A stretch of DNA of 64,000 bases from Paenibacillus radicis (ex Gao et al. 2016). GTDB lineage: Bacteria; Bacillota; Bacilli; Paenibacillales; Paenibacillaceae. Numbering within the stretch: position 1 is the stretch's first letter; each line of letters starts with the position of its first letter. The notes under the pieces are model-generated. The model saw nothing but the letters and a program-made list of their open reading frames with translations. It made no database searches and was not told the origin of the DNA. A program made the translations under genes and the position numbers. This document shows positions 8,188 through 15,192 of this stretch, in pieces. The stretch lies in contig NZ_BMHY01000005.1 of assembly GCF_014641555.1 (NCBI RefSeq), forward strand, positions 250,011 through 314,010, given 5' to 3'.

Positions 8188-9303
8188 TTAGTTTTTTAGC
8201 TCGATAGTGATGTCGTCTAGCGTATATTCTTCAATGCCTTTACCCGGTTTTTCGGGGATTTGCATTTCTTTTGTTCCGGCCTCCGTCATTCCTACGGAAC
8301 CATGATTTTCAGACGTGTATTCATATCGGGTGATACGAGGTGTTACAATAAGCTTCGTTGCGCGAGGATCCAGTTTTTGAAAGGTTTTACTCCATGCCAT
8401 ATTATAACCGTCTCGATCGCCCAAACTTCCATTACCTTTACCTGAATAACGATTGCCCCAATCATCTTTAATTTCGATATCAACATCGACCATGTGCCAC
8501 TCTTTTTGTACCGATTCAGAGACCGCTTGATCGTAGAACACAATAAAGGACATCGGAGTGACGGATATTTTTGATAGATTTACGATTACTCCATCATGCT
8601 CTGCACTTTGATTAATGATTTGTGTTTGGTTATCAGTGGCTTCTAGAGCAAATGCAAAGCTCCAGTCCCCCTCGATCTCCTTTTGTCCAACCTCAGAGAT
8701 TATGCGGTCTATTCTCCACTTTATATTTACTTTATTCTTTGAGGGATGCTTGAAGTTATTGCTAGCAGTAATTAAACCTACATAGTTATTGTCATTTACT
8801 CTAGTAATTTGGGAGCCTCCTGTCCCTCCCTGTGCCCCTTTAATATCTAGTAACCCGTGTAAGTAAGGGTTGTCCCCCAAATTCTGATCGCTTTCTATAG
8901 AGAAGGCTAGAGACACGGTTTCTCCATCATAGATTGCATTGTTTATCGTCATTTTAATGCCATTGCTTTGCTCTGTGAGGTTCATTTCACTCGAATATTC
9001 CTTATAATTGTCGTACAGACCTGCTCGGGCGGGATCTAGAAATTTAAATATATCCCCTATTACTGGAATCGTACTCGCATAAGCAGGGAACGTAACGCCT
9101 AACGCAGCGGTTGATAAACCGATAATAATGATAGATGCAGCAACAGTTTTCTTCCAGCCGTTTGCTTTCTTCTGCTGATTAATAATAGATTCTCGTAACC
9201 TTTTTTTTATTTTGGCCTTTTCCAAATCAGTTACTGCCATTTCTTCATATTCGGTCTCGCTTATGTCAACATCATTCAAATGCTCGTAAATATCCTTCAT
9301 CAT
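8188..9303 (-). CDS. DUF4179 domain anti-sigma factor
   Basis: The protein has 371 residues and its ATG overlaps the sigma stop (ATGA). A cytoplasmic N-terminus of about 50 residues (sigma-binding, charged, with the YEEMAVTDLEKAKIKKRL segment typical of DUF4179 proteins) is followed by one membrane helix (about 52-73) with a FPAYAS junction, then IPVIGDIFKF, then a large outside region of beta strands. DUF4179 proteins in Bacillota are encoded directly after ECF-type sigma genes and are taken to hold the sigma factor at the membrane. Gene order here fits exactly. The inducing signal is unknown. Confidence 0.88.
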   Translation of the reverse strand: MMKDIYEHLNDVDISETEYEEMAVTDLEKAKIKKRLRESIINQQKKANGWKKTVAASIIIIGLSTAALGVTFPAYASTIPVIGDIFKFLDPARAGLYDNYKEYSSEMNLTEQSNGIKMTINNAIYDGETVSLAFSIESDQNLGDNPYLHGLLDIKGAQGGTGGSQITRVNDNNYVGLITASNNFKHPSKNKVNIKWRIDRIISEVGQKEIEGDWSFAFALEATDNQTQIINQSAEHDGVIVNLSKISVTPMSFIVFYDQAVSESVQKEWHMVDVDIEIKDDWGNRYSGKGNGSLGDRDGYNMAWSKTFQKLDPRATKLIVTPRITRYEYTSENHGSVGMTEAGTKEMQIPEKPGKGIEEYTLDDITIELKN

Positions 9304-9863
9304 GCACGACCTCCAAAGTTAAGATTCGCAGCCTCGTTACGAAGCTTCTTTTTTCCTCTATAAATTCGATTATCGATTGAGGCATTGGTCAAACTGAGCT
9401 TCGCCGATATATCCTCCGTTTTTAAACCCAGGAAAAACTTCATAATAAAAATCTTTCGGTCCAAGGGATCTAATAGATGGAGCAGTTTAATAAGCTCGGC
9501 TTCATTTTCCATCATAATCAGTGTCTCTTCTGCAGATTGTTCTGTATTCCTTTCGATTTGGTTTGAGGTAAACTCTACGTTTCTAGCGGTTTTTCTGTAA
9601 TAATCAATCGCCTTAAATTTAGCAATCGCGCAAATCCATTTCCTGAAATCAGTTGAATCTCCGCGGAATTTGTTGGCGTTGTTCCATATGGAAAGAAAAA
9701 TATCATTCATACACTCTTCAATGATGCCATCATTCCCAAGCGGCGAGAGAACTTTATAAGTCACTCCTTTAATAAGCGGCAAATAGTTATCGATGATAAA
9801 TTCTAAAGCATCCTCTTTCTGACGCTGTAATCGCTGTATAAAATTAAGCTCGTTAGATCTCAT
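9300..9863 (-). CDS. ECF-like sigma-70 family RNA polymerase sigma factor
   Basis: The start at 9863 has GAGGAGAA seven bases upstream and gives 187 residues. An upstream in-frame start at 9938 lacks a binding site. Region 2 is at about 18-85 (ECMNDIFLSIWNNANKFRG and FRKWICAIAKFKAIDYYRK, the core-binding and -10 segments), and region 4 at about 125-175 (LDPLDRKIFIMKFFLGL, then TEDISAKLSLTNASIDNRIYRG). It overlaps the anti-sigma gene by four bases, so the pair should be translationally coupled. It is transcribed divergently from the UMP kinase leader. I could not identify its own promoter motif. Confidence 0.92.
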   Translation of the reverse strand: MRSNELNFIQRLQRQKEDALEFIIDNYLPLIKGVTYKVLSPLGNDGIIEECMNDIFLSIWNNANKFRGDSTDFRKWICAIAKFKAIDYYRKTARNVEFTSNQIERNTEQSAEETLIMMENEAELIKLLHLLDPLDRKIFIMKFFLGLKTEDISAKLSLTNASIDNRIYRGKKKLRNEAANLNFGGRA

Positions 9864-10003
9864 GCAACAGTTCTCCTCGGTTTTTGTAAAAGCTTTTACA
9901 CTGTATACAACGTAGCGGAAAATATTTTCTCTCAACATTACTATAAAATCTCAAATTATGGTTTGCTTGGCGCGGGTGCTGTAATCGCGATCTCTTGGGT
10001 CTG

Positions 10004-10032
10004 TTGCATTTTTCTTCCAATATGTATATTAT
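10004..10032 (+). promoter_or_regulatory. promoter of the attenuator/UMP kinase transcript
   Basis: TTGCAT (10004-10009) and TATTAT (10027-10032) are 17 bases apart, and the start is expected near 10039. No other same-strand gene lies upstream after base 8137, so the leader, terminator and kinase gene appear to form one unit. Confidence 0.65.
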
Positions 10033-10065
10033 AAGCTGAAGAAAATAATCGAAAGAGGTGGGAGC

Positions 10066-10146
10066 ATGAGGCTGAAGCGACAAGGTGGAATTCAAACAGC
10101 TTCATATTTCCATTTCATTGAAACACTAAAGCATCCAATGCTTTAG
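10066..10146 (+). CDS. putative 26-residue regulatory leader peptide
   Basis: An ATG at 10066 follows a strong AGAGGTGGG ribosome binding site and opens a 26-codon frame that stops with TAG at 10144-10146. The peptide begins MRLKRQGGIQ and ends FIETLKHPML. Its last nine codons run through the left arm, loop and half of the right arm of a perfect terminator hairpin, and the stop codon is inside the right arm. This is the geometry of ribosome-dependent transcription attenuation. The peptide itself resembles nothing I know. Expression is inferred, not shown. Confidence 0.6.
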   Translation: MRLKRQGGIQTASYFHFIETLKHPML

Positions 10147-10156
10147 TGTTTTTTTA
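10122..10156 (+). terminator. attenuator-like intrinsic terminator inside the UMP kinase leader
   Basis: A perfect 13-bp stem (AACACTAAAGCAT, 10122-10134, with ATGCTTTAGTGTT, 10138-10150) has a CCA loop and continues into more T. It lies after a promoter and leader frame but only 28 bases before the kinase start, so it would stop most transcripts unless prevented. Confidence 0.85.
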
Positions 10157-10177
10157 TTTAAACGGGAGGTGTGGGAA

Positions 10178-10915
10178 TTGTCCATGTACAAAAGAGTTCT
10201 CATCAAATTAAGTGGCGGAGCCGTTGCTGGCAGCTCGGAATTTGGTTTTGGGCCAGAAAGATTGGATCATATCGCTAACGAAATCATGTCGGTTGTGGAT
10301 CTGGGGATTGAGGTATCGCTAGTTATTGGGGGAGGCAATATATTCCGCGGCAGCATGGCCGAAAGCTGGGGGATAGAAAGAGCTGAAGCTGACAACATTG
10401 GGACGCTTGCAACGGTTATCAATAGCTTAATGCTTCGAGGTGTTCTTAAGGCTAAGACAAACAAAGAGGTCCGGGTAATGACTGCGATACCCATTACATC
10501 AGTGGCTGAGCCCTATATCAGACTAAGGGCTGTTCACCATTTGGAGCAGGGCTACATCGTGATTTTTGCAGGGGGCAACGGGCAACCTTACGTTACAACG
10601 GACTATCCTTCCGTACAAAGAGCCATTGAAGTGAACTGTGATGCACTTTTAGTTGCAAAGCAGGGTGTTAATGGTGTTCTTAATGCAGACCCAAAGCATG
10701 ACAAAGAGGCAAAGAAATTCAAATCTCTTCACTACAATGATGTTCTGGCACAAAACTTAAAAGTAATGGATCAGTCCGCCTTCATATTAGCGAGAGACTA
10801 CAATTTACCGATGCATGTGTTCAACTTCGATAAGCCGGGCTCGATGAAAGAAGTATGCGAAGGGAAAAATAACGGAACCATCATAAGTGGTGAATCCGTA
10901 CTGGAATTGGAATGA
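10178..10915 (+). CDS. UMP kinase paralog (PyrH-like)
   Basis: The TTG at 10178 is eight bases from GGGAGG. An ATG at 10184 is also possible but 14 bases away. The length, about 245 residues, equals bacterial UMP kinases. Visible motifs of the amino acid kinase fold: KLSGGAVAG (phosphate loop, KLSGEAL in PyrH), IGGGNIFRG, RAEADNIGTLATVINSL (UMP-site helix), GNGQPYVTTD (GTGNPYFSTD in PyrH) and NADPKHD. The changes at these sites and the absence of rpsB, tsf and frr neighbours suggest a second, diverged copy rather than the housekeeping gene. It would convert UMP to UDP or act on a related nucleotide. The leader and terminator upstream indicate conditional expression. Confidence 0.85.
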   Translation: MSMYKRVLIKLSGGAVAGSSEFGFGPERLDHIANEIMSVVDLGIEVSLVIGGGNIFRGSMAESWGIERAEADNIGTLATVINSLMLRGVLKAKTNKEVRVMTAIPITSVAEPYIRLRAVHHLEQGYIVIFAGGNGQPYVTTDYPSVQRAIEVNCDALLVAKQGVNGVLNADPKHDKEAKKFKSLHYNDVLAQNLKVMDQSAFILARDYNLPMHVFNFDKPGSMKEVCEGKNNGTIISGESVLELE

Positions 10916-10978
10916 TCGTGCTAGAATATTTAAAACGCCTTGTGCAAGTTAAAGACATTCTAATTATCGAAGGAACGG

Positions 10979-11318
10979 GTGAAAACGTATTAAACTACTC
11001 TTTATATGCAGCCGTAATAAGTGGCGAAGCTTAACCGCGGAGAAGATCTTCGACGGATACAATGGACATGAAGTCCGATCGGCTGGGACGGAAGAAGGAG
11101 CCCGGATCAAAGTGACCGAAGGGCATATCGGATGGTCGGATATGATTTTTGTCATGGAGAAAAAACATACGAGAAGACTTAAGGAGAAGTTTGCCGGGCA
11201 GTTCAATGGGAAGCCGTTAATTTGTCTGGATATCCCGGACGATTACAGGTTTATGGATGAGGAATTAATCGAAACATTGAAATCGCGGGTATCTGATTAT
11301 ATTGAAGGGCCGGGGTAA
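10979..11318 (+). pseudogene. low-molecular-weight protein tyrosine phosphatase family gene, apparently frameshifted at codon 2
   Basis: The frame ending at 11318 is open back to 10983 and encodes LLFICSRNKWRSLTAEKIF, which contains the CX5R phosphatase loop (C-SRNKW-R), followed by SAGTEEGARI, DMIFVMEKKH and an LDIPDDYRFMDEEL tail. This matches the short phosphatase-like family common in Bacillaceae (about 108 residues). No ordinary start codon lies before the loop in this frame. A GTG at 10979 would give VKRIKLLF... if one A were removed from the AAAA run at 10982-10985. The gene is therefore a recent pseudogene, a sequencing error in a homopolymer, or a frame that uses a rare ATT start at 10989. 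Confidence 0.7.
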
Positions 11319-11363
11319 CGGTCGAAGTCTCCAATAGTAAAGGCTGACTCCAGAGCATCAGGA

Positions 11364-12074
11364 TTACCCCGGATCAATCGGATTGTGAATCCCGTCGTGA
11401 TAATAATCGAAAAACAGATTGTTTTGCGTACCTTTCACTGCATAGAACACGTCGGAAATGGCCTTGTCGTGTTTACGCACTTCGCTCTCCAGCCATTCGC
11501 GGGTCAAATTGTTTTGGGCGAGATTTTCTTCGAGCACCTTCCCATCAATAATGAGCTCTACCGGAAAAGATTTGAGGCTCGCCACATGGAGCTGCAAATC
11601 TTTGCGCGTGACTAATTCATATTCGCTTTTCTTTTTGACGGAAAGCTTGCCATGATCCTCCATGACGGCGTATTCAACTTCTTCCATATTGAAAATATTT
11701 TTCTCGCGCAAATTCTGTATTAACGAGTCCATCGTATAGCGAATTTTACGCATATTGCCCTCAAGTATTTTTCCATTCTCGATAATGACGGTAGGGGTGC
11801 CGGAAACCCATTTGCTCCAGGTCCTGTTTTTTAGGGAGATAAAGGAGGAGAGGTAGGCTATACCGAAAAAAACAATGAGAGCAAGAATTAAGAGCCAGCG
11901 GTTAATTGAGGTGTTGAACGCCAGATTGGCCGTAATGCCTCCTAACGTAATGCCGCTTACGAAGTCTTGGAAGGTCATGTTGGAAATCGTCTGTTTGCCT
12001 AATATTCTAGATACGACAAGCAGGAGGATGAAAGCCACTCCTGTTCTTATAATGACTTCAATGAATAAGTGCAC
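11364..12074 (-). CDS. DUF421 (YetF-type) membrane protein
   Basis: A GTG start at 12074 follows GAGGGG and gives 236 residues. Three hydrophobic helices occupy about 5-24, 33-50 and 58-80, with the family's SRILGKQTISNMTFQDFVSGITLGGI between the first two (read here as LGKQTISNMT and DFVSGITLG). A cytoplasmic domain follows, with TWSKWVSGTPTVII, LRKIRYTMDSL-type and EYAVMEDHGKLSV motifs. This is the YetF/YcaP family found in many Bacillus genomes. The molecular role is not established, although some members are linked to membrane stress and spore germination. No operon partner is evident. Confidence 0.9.
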   Translation of the reverse strand: MHLFIEVIIRTGVAFILLLVVSRILGKQTISNMTFQDFVSGITLGGITANLAFNTSINRWLLILALIVFFGIAYLSSFISLKNRTWSKWVSGTPTVIIENGKILEGNMRKIRYTMDSLIQNLREKNIFNMEEVEYAVMEDHGKLSVKKKSEYELVTRKDLQLHVASLKSFPVELIIDGKVLEENLAQNNLTREWLESEVRKHDKAISDVFYAVKGTQNNLFFDYYHDGIHNPIDPG

Positions 12075-12185
12075 TTAAATTGCCCCTCGTTCAAGCTGTA
12101 TTCCCGATTGCATGCAGACGGGACTGTATCACTATTTACTTTAATAAGGAAAACTATTCATCATATGCTATTGAAGCAGGGGGGC

Positions 12186-12401
12186 ATGCTTTTGAAAAAT
12201 GAAGATAATAACGAACAGTTATATACATGTCCTCTGCTGGACAGAGAGATCGATCAGGCCGCTTGCTATGATATTAATATGGTGGCAGGAGGCTGGATCA
12301 AGAAAGAGGTGCTTGTATGCCTAGAGAAGGAGTATGGAGTTAGTATTGAGGTATGGAAAGCTGTAGAGATTTGCCCGGCGTGCAAACATTCTCTAATATG
12401 A
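12186..12401 (+). CDS. small cysteine-rich hypothetical protein
   Basis: This protein of about 71 residues starts at the ATG at 12186, or at the in-frame TTG at 12192, which is better spaced from GGGGGG. Upstream sequence in frame is low quality as protein. It carries five cysteines: YTCPLLD, AACYDI, LVCLEKE and a closing CPACKH. The last pair plus earlier cysteines could bind zinc, but the spacing matches no zinc ribbon I know. No signal peptide. A terminator follows 30 bases after the stop. I do not recognise the family. Confidence 0.6.
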   Translation: MLLKNEDNNEQLYTCPLLDREIDQAACYDINMVAGGWIKKEVLVCLEKEYGVSIEVWKAVEICPACKHSLI

Positions 12402-12431
12402 AAAATCAACTTGTTAAGCAATCGAATACAG

Positions 12432-12466
12432 CGAGCCTCTAGTGTACTTCTGAGGTTCGTTTTTTC
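12432..12466 (+). terminator. intrinsic terminator
   Basis: CGAGCCTC (12432-12439) pairs with GAGGTTCG (12452-12459), with one G-T pair, followed by six T. It closes the cysteine-rich gene. Confidence 0.75.
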
Positions 12467-12601
12467 TTTTGCTGGACATTTCCTAGCCTCAATGGGGTAG
12501 AATGGATTAGGGATCACGTGTGAAAAAGGTTATGATAGCAGGTAAGAAGACGAAGACCATATAAGCAGTAAATAACTAGCAGAGAGCAGGAAAAAATAAG
12601 A

Positions 12602-14152
12602 ATGACTAATCGTAAAGAGCAACGTTACCGCTTTAGTGAAGCGCCAATTTGGGAGCTGCAGCGGACTTATTATGAAGAAAAAGGGATGAAGGCCTGGAAT
12701 AATGACCAGGTTCCTCAATATATAACGAGCAATCCGATGATCGGGACGGCCTACGCAGAAATGATCTTTGGCTTTCTTCAAGACCGGGCCAACAAGGGAG
12801 ACAGCACAGAGCCTGTCTGGATCGTAGAGCTTGGAGCAGGAGCGGGACGTCTTGCTTTCCATGTGTTGCTGGAGCTATGCAGACTGCGGGATTATGCAGG
12901 GATGGAATTGCCTCCGTTCCGGTATGTGATGACCGATTTGGCCATGAATAATGTACTCGCCTGGAAGGAGCATCCCGCGCTGCAATCTTTTATTGCCGAG
13001 GGGCTGCTCGATTTTGCACGATTCGATGCCACTACGGATAGTGAGCTGGACTTAGTTGTCTCAGGCAACACGATTCGTAAGGGGGATTTGAAACAACCGT
13101 TACTCCTTGTAGCGAATTACTTTTTTGACGGCATTCCACAGGAATTGATCTATGTTGGCGGCGGTCACATTTACGAAGCCGATGTCATTGTCGATACGCC
13201 TGCCAATATCGATACGCTGTCGCCATCAGAAGCGTTAAATCAAATCAAATTGCGTTATGAGCATCGACTGGCACCCGAGTATGAAGAAGAAGGGTATCCT
13301 TACCGCGACCTTATTGCTGTTTATCAGGAACAATTAGAGGATTCGCATATTTTGTTCCCGGTCGCCGGATTGAATTGTTTAGAGCGTCTGAAGCAGCTGT
13401 CACAAGCAGGTTTTCTATTAATAACGGCAGACAAAGGCGATCACTTGATCGATCAATTTAAATTTGCCGAACCGCCAGAGTTAATCTTGCACGGGAGTTT
13501 CTCATTTACAGCTAATTTCCATGCGTTTCAGCATTACTTCGAATCAAAGGGTGCGGCCACGCTATTCCCAACGCATCATTATAAAAATATAAATGTCGGC
13601 TGCGTGTTCCATATGGACGAGCCGATGAGCTATTTTCAGACGAGACTGGCTTATCGCCGCTTTATTCAACGGTATGGTCCGGACGATTTCTTTAGCTTGA
13701 AGGAATGGGTGGACCGTAATCTCGATAGTATGGGGCTTCAGCAAATATTAAGCTTCTGGCGTTTGGGCGGCTATGACGCAGAGTTTTTCATTCAGAGCGC
13801 GAGGCAAATTTCCAGTCTGCTGCAAGAAGCCAATGATGATGAGCTGCAGGACATTTTACAAGGGATCGAGCATATGTGGTCTTCGTATTATGAGATGGAG
13901 CAGCGTTATGATCTGGCTCTGGATGCGGGACTCATTCTGTTTGAAATGGACATGTACGAGGAGTCGAAGCGCTTCTTGGAAATATCGGTAGATACCGATC
14001 AGGAAGAGATTGTGTCCACCGTCTTTTATTGTCTGGCTATCTGCTGCTTTGAGATGGAGCTGGAGGAAGAGGCGATCAATTACACACGGAAGCTGTTAGA
14101 ACTTGAACCGGATCATGAAGAGGCTATAGCGCTGTTGGAACGGTTTGAGTAG
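12602..14152 (+). CDS. SAM-dependent methyltransferase of the MidA/NDUFAF7 type with C-terminal tetratricopeptide repeats
   Basis: The protein has 516 residues. Motif I VELGAGAGRLAFHVL (about 74-88) binds S-adenosylmethionine. FRYVMTDLAMNN and LLLVANYFFDGIPQELIYV follow the order of the MidA family (protein arginine methyltransferases, NDUFAF7 in mitochondria). The last 150 residues are helical, and the closing 90 or so (YDLALDAGLILFEMDMYEESKRFLE, given here in part, then EEAINYTRKLLELEPDHEEAIALL) are tetratricopeptide repeats, which usually hold a partner protein. The substrate is unknown. The ribosome binding site is weak (AGCAGGAAA). A bidirectional terminator follows. Confidence 0.8.
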   Translation: MTNRKEQRYRFSEAPIWELQRTYYEEKGMKAWNNDQVPQYITSNPMIGTAYAEMIFGFLQDRANKGDSTEPVWIVELGAGAGRLAFHVLLELCRLRDYAGMELPPFRYVMTDLAMNNVLAWKEHPALQSFIAEGLLDFARFDATTDSELDLVVSGNTIRKGDLKQPLLLVANYFFDGIPQELIYVGGGHIYEADVIVDTPANIDTLSPSEALNQIKLRYEHRLAPEYEEEGYPYRDLIAVYQEQLEDSHILFPVAGLNCLERLKQLSQAGFLLITADKGDHLIDQFKFAEPPELILHGSFSFTANFHAFQHYFESKGAATLFPTHHYKNINVGCVFHMDEPMSYFQTRLAYRRFIQRYGPDDFFSLKEWVDRNLDSMGLQQILSFWRLGGYDAEFFIQSARQISSLLQEANDDELQDILQGIEHMWSSYYEMEQRYDLALDAGLILFEMDMYEESKRFLEISVDTDQEEIVSTVFYCLAICCFEMELEEEAINYTRKLLELEPDHEEAIALLERFE

Positions 14153-14179
14153 GGTCGCGAGAAAATAGTGCCTAATGAT

Positions 14180-14231
14180 AAAAAGCGAGAGATCTGATTC
14201 TTCAATGAATCCTTGATCTTTCGCTTTTTCT
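14180..14231. terminator. bidirectional terminator between convergent genes
   Basis: AAAAGCGAGAGATC pairs with GATCTTTCGCTTTTT (one bulge) around a loop of about 20 bases. T runs are present on both strands. Confidence 0.75.
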
Positions 14232-14232
14232 T

Positions 14233-14916
14233 TTATGCTAGCGGCCTTTTCTCCATGCTGTTTGGCCCTTTGTTGCGTACCCACACCCTAAGCCATAGGA
14301 TAAAGCCTGCTGCAGTTAACAGAATGCCAACTATAAAGATGACGACTGGAATGACTAAGGCAAAGGGATTTGCAGAGGCGTATTGAATATCTGACTTATA
14401 TCCCATTAGAGAGGCACCGCTGTATTTAACTAATCGGATGTCTAAAGGGTTCTTTGATTTATTTTCCGCATCCATACTTTTAGTTTCTACTTGGTTCAAA
14501 TGATTGACGTAATAAATGTTCCATTTATTTAGCTCAGGCATCGTCACAATCGCCAGCAGATCATCTTCACGGTTTCTATTCCCGCTTTCACGAATTGCAA
14601 AGGCATTTACCCAAACCCTTTTCGTGTAGGTGACATTGTCATTCGAAAGTTGTGCAGCAATAGGGCCAGCGAGTGGCTCTCCATTTAGAATAACCTGCAA
14701 ATTGACGACATCGCCTGAAGGCTCTTCTACGATCTTCATCATGTTGTTATTGAATTCTAGCTGGTTGTTTATAAGATCTTTTTGAGTAATATCGTATTGA
14801 TGATCTAAGGAGCGCTGTATTTGTTTCTCTTGGTATATCAGATATAGAGGGTTGAAGGTTGCCAGACTTATCATAATGCCTAATACGCTTAACGCGATTC
14901 CAATGGCTTTCTTCAT
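14233..14916 (-). CDS. hypothetical protein with two membrane helices
   Basis: The protein has 227 residues. The ATG at 14916 is preceded by GAGGAGTGAG. An N-terminal helix (about 4-28) can be a signal anchor. A second helix (about 183-207, PFALVIPVVIFIVGILLTAA) is followed by a basic tail, so residues about 30-180 lie outside the cell. That part is mostly beta and contains NLQVILNGEPLAGPIAA and YTKRVWVNAFAI. I recognise no family. The gene is separate from the MFS exporter, which is transcribed away from it. Confidence 0.7.
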   Translation of the reverse strand: MKKAIGIALSVLGIMISLATFNPLYLIYQEKQIQRSLDHQYDITQKDLINNQLEFNNNMMKIVEEPSGDVVNLQVILNGEPLAGPIAAQLSNDNVTYTKRVWVNAFAIRESGNRNREDDLLAIVTMPELNKWNIYYVNHLNQVETKSMDAENKSKNPLDIRLVKYSGASLMGYKSDIQYASANPFALVIPVVIFIVGILLTAAGFILWLRVWVRNKGPNSMEKRPLA

Positions 14917-15018
14917 CCTAACTCACTCCTCATCAGCCATACCGGTGGTGTACTCATCATAACTGAAAAACGAGCGTATGGGGATAGATTCCTCTAGCTA
15001 TTTGCCAGACAAATTGCA

Positions 15019-15072
15019 TTGACATTTTTTCTTAAAATCTCTATCCTAACTAAGTAGACCAATTGTTATAAT
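15019..15072 (+). promoter_or_regulatory. MFS exporter promoter with an LmrA/QdoR-like box
   Basis: TTGACA (15019-15024) and TATCCT (15042-15047) are 17 bases apart. Just downstream, GTAGACCAATTGTTATAAT (15054-15072 region) follows the pattern of the Bacillus subtilis LmrA/QdoR operator (ATAGACCRGTC followed by a CTATA tract, from memory), with several mismatches in the middle. Binding here would block elongation or open-complex formation. Confidence 0.6.
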
Positions 15073-15148
15073 AATTGCTGACTATCGAATTGTAAGGATA
15101 CGGTGTATCGCAATGGCGTCAAATGGCGTTAGTATTTATTTATCTTTT

Positions 15149-15170
15149 TATATAGACTGGTCTAATTATT
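15149..15170. promoter_or_regulatory. second LmrA/QdoR-like operator
   Basis: On the reverse strand this reads TTAGACCAGTCTATATAAA, which fits the remembered LmrA/QdoR consensus at most positions. On the forward strand it is the inverted repeat TAGAC-TG-GTCTA (15153-15164), lying just upstream of the start codon of the exporter. No regulator gene of this family is in the window. Confidence 0.6.
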
Positions 15171-15192
15171 GATTCGTGAAAGGATGAATGTT

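Noticed and set aside
9864..10003. ECF-type autoregulatory promoter for the sigma gene at 9300-9863
   Set aside because: I looked for an AAC-containing -35 and CGT-type -10 pair at usual spacing and found none convincing.
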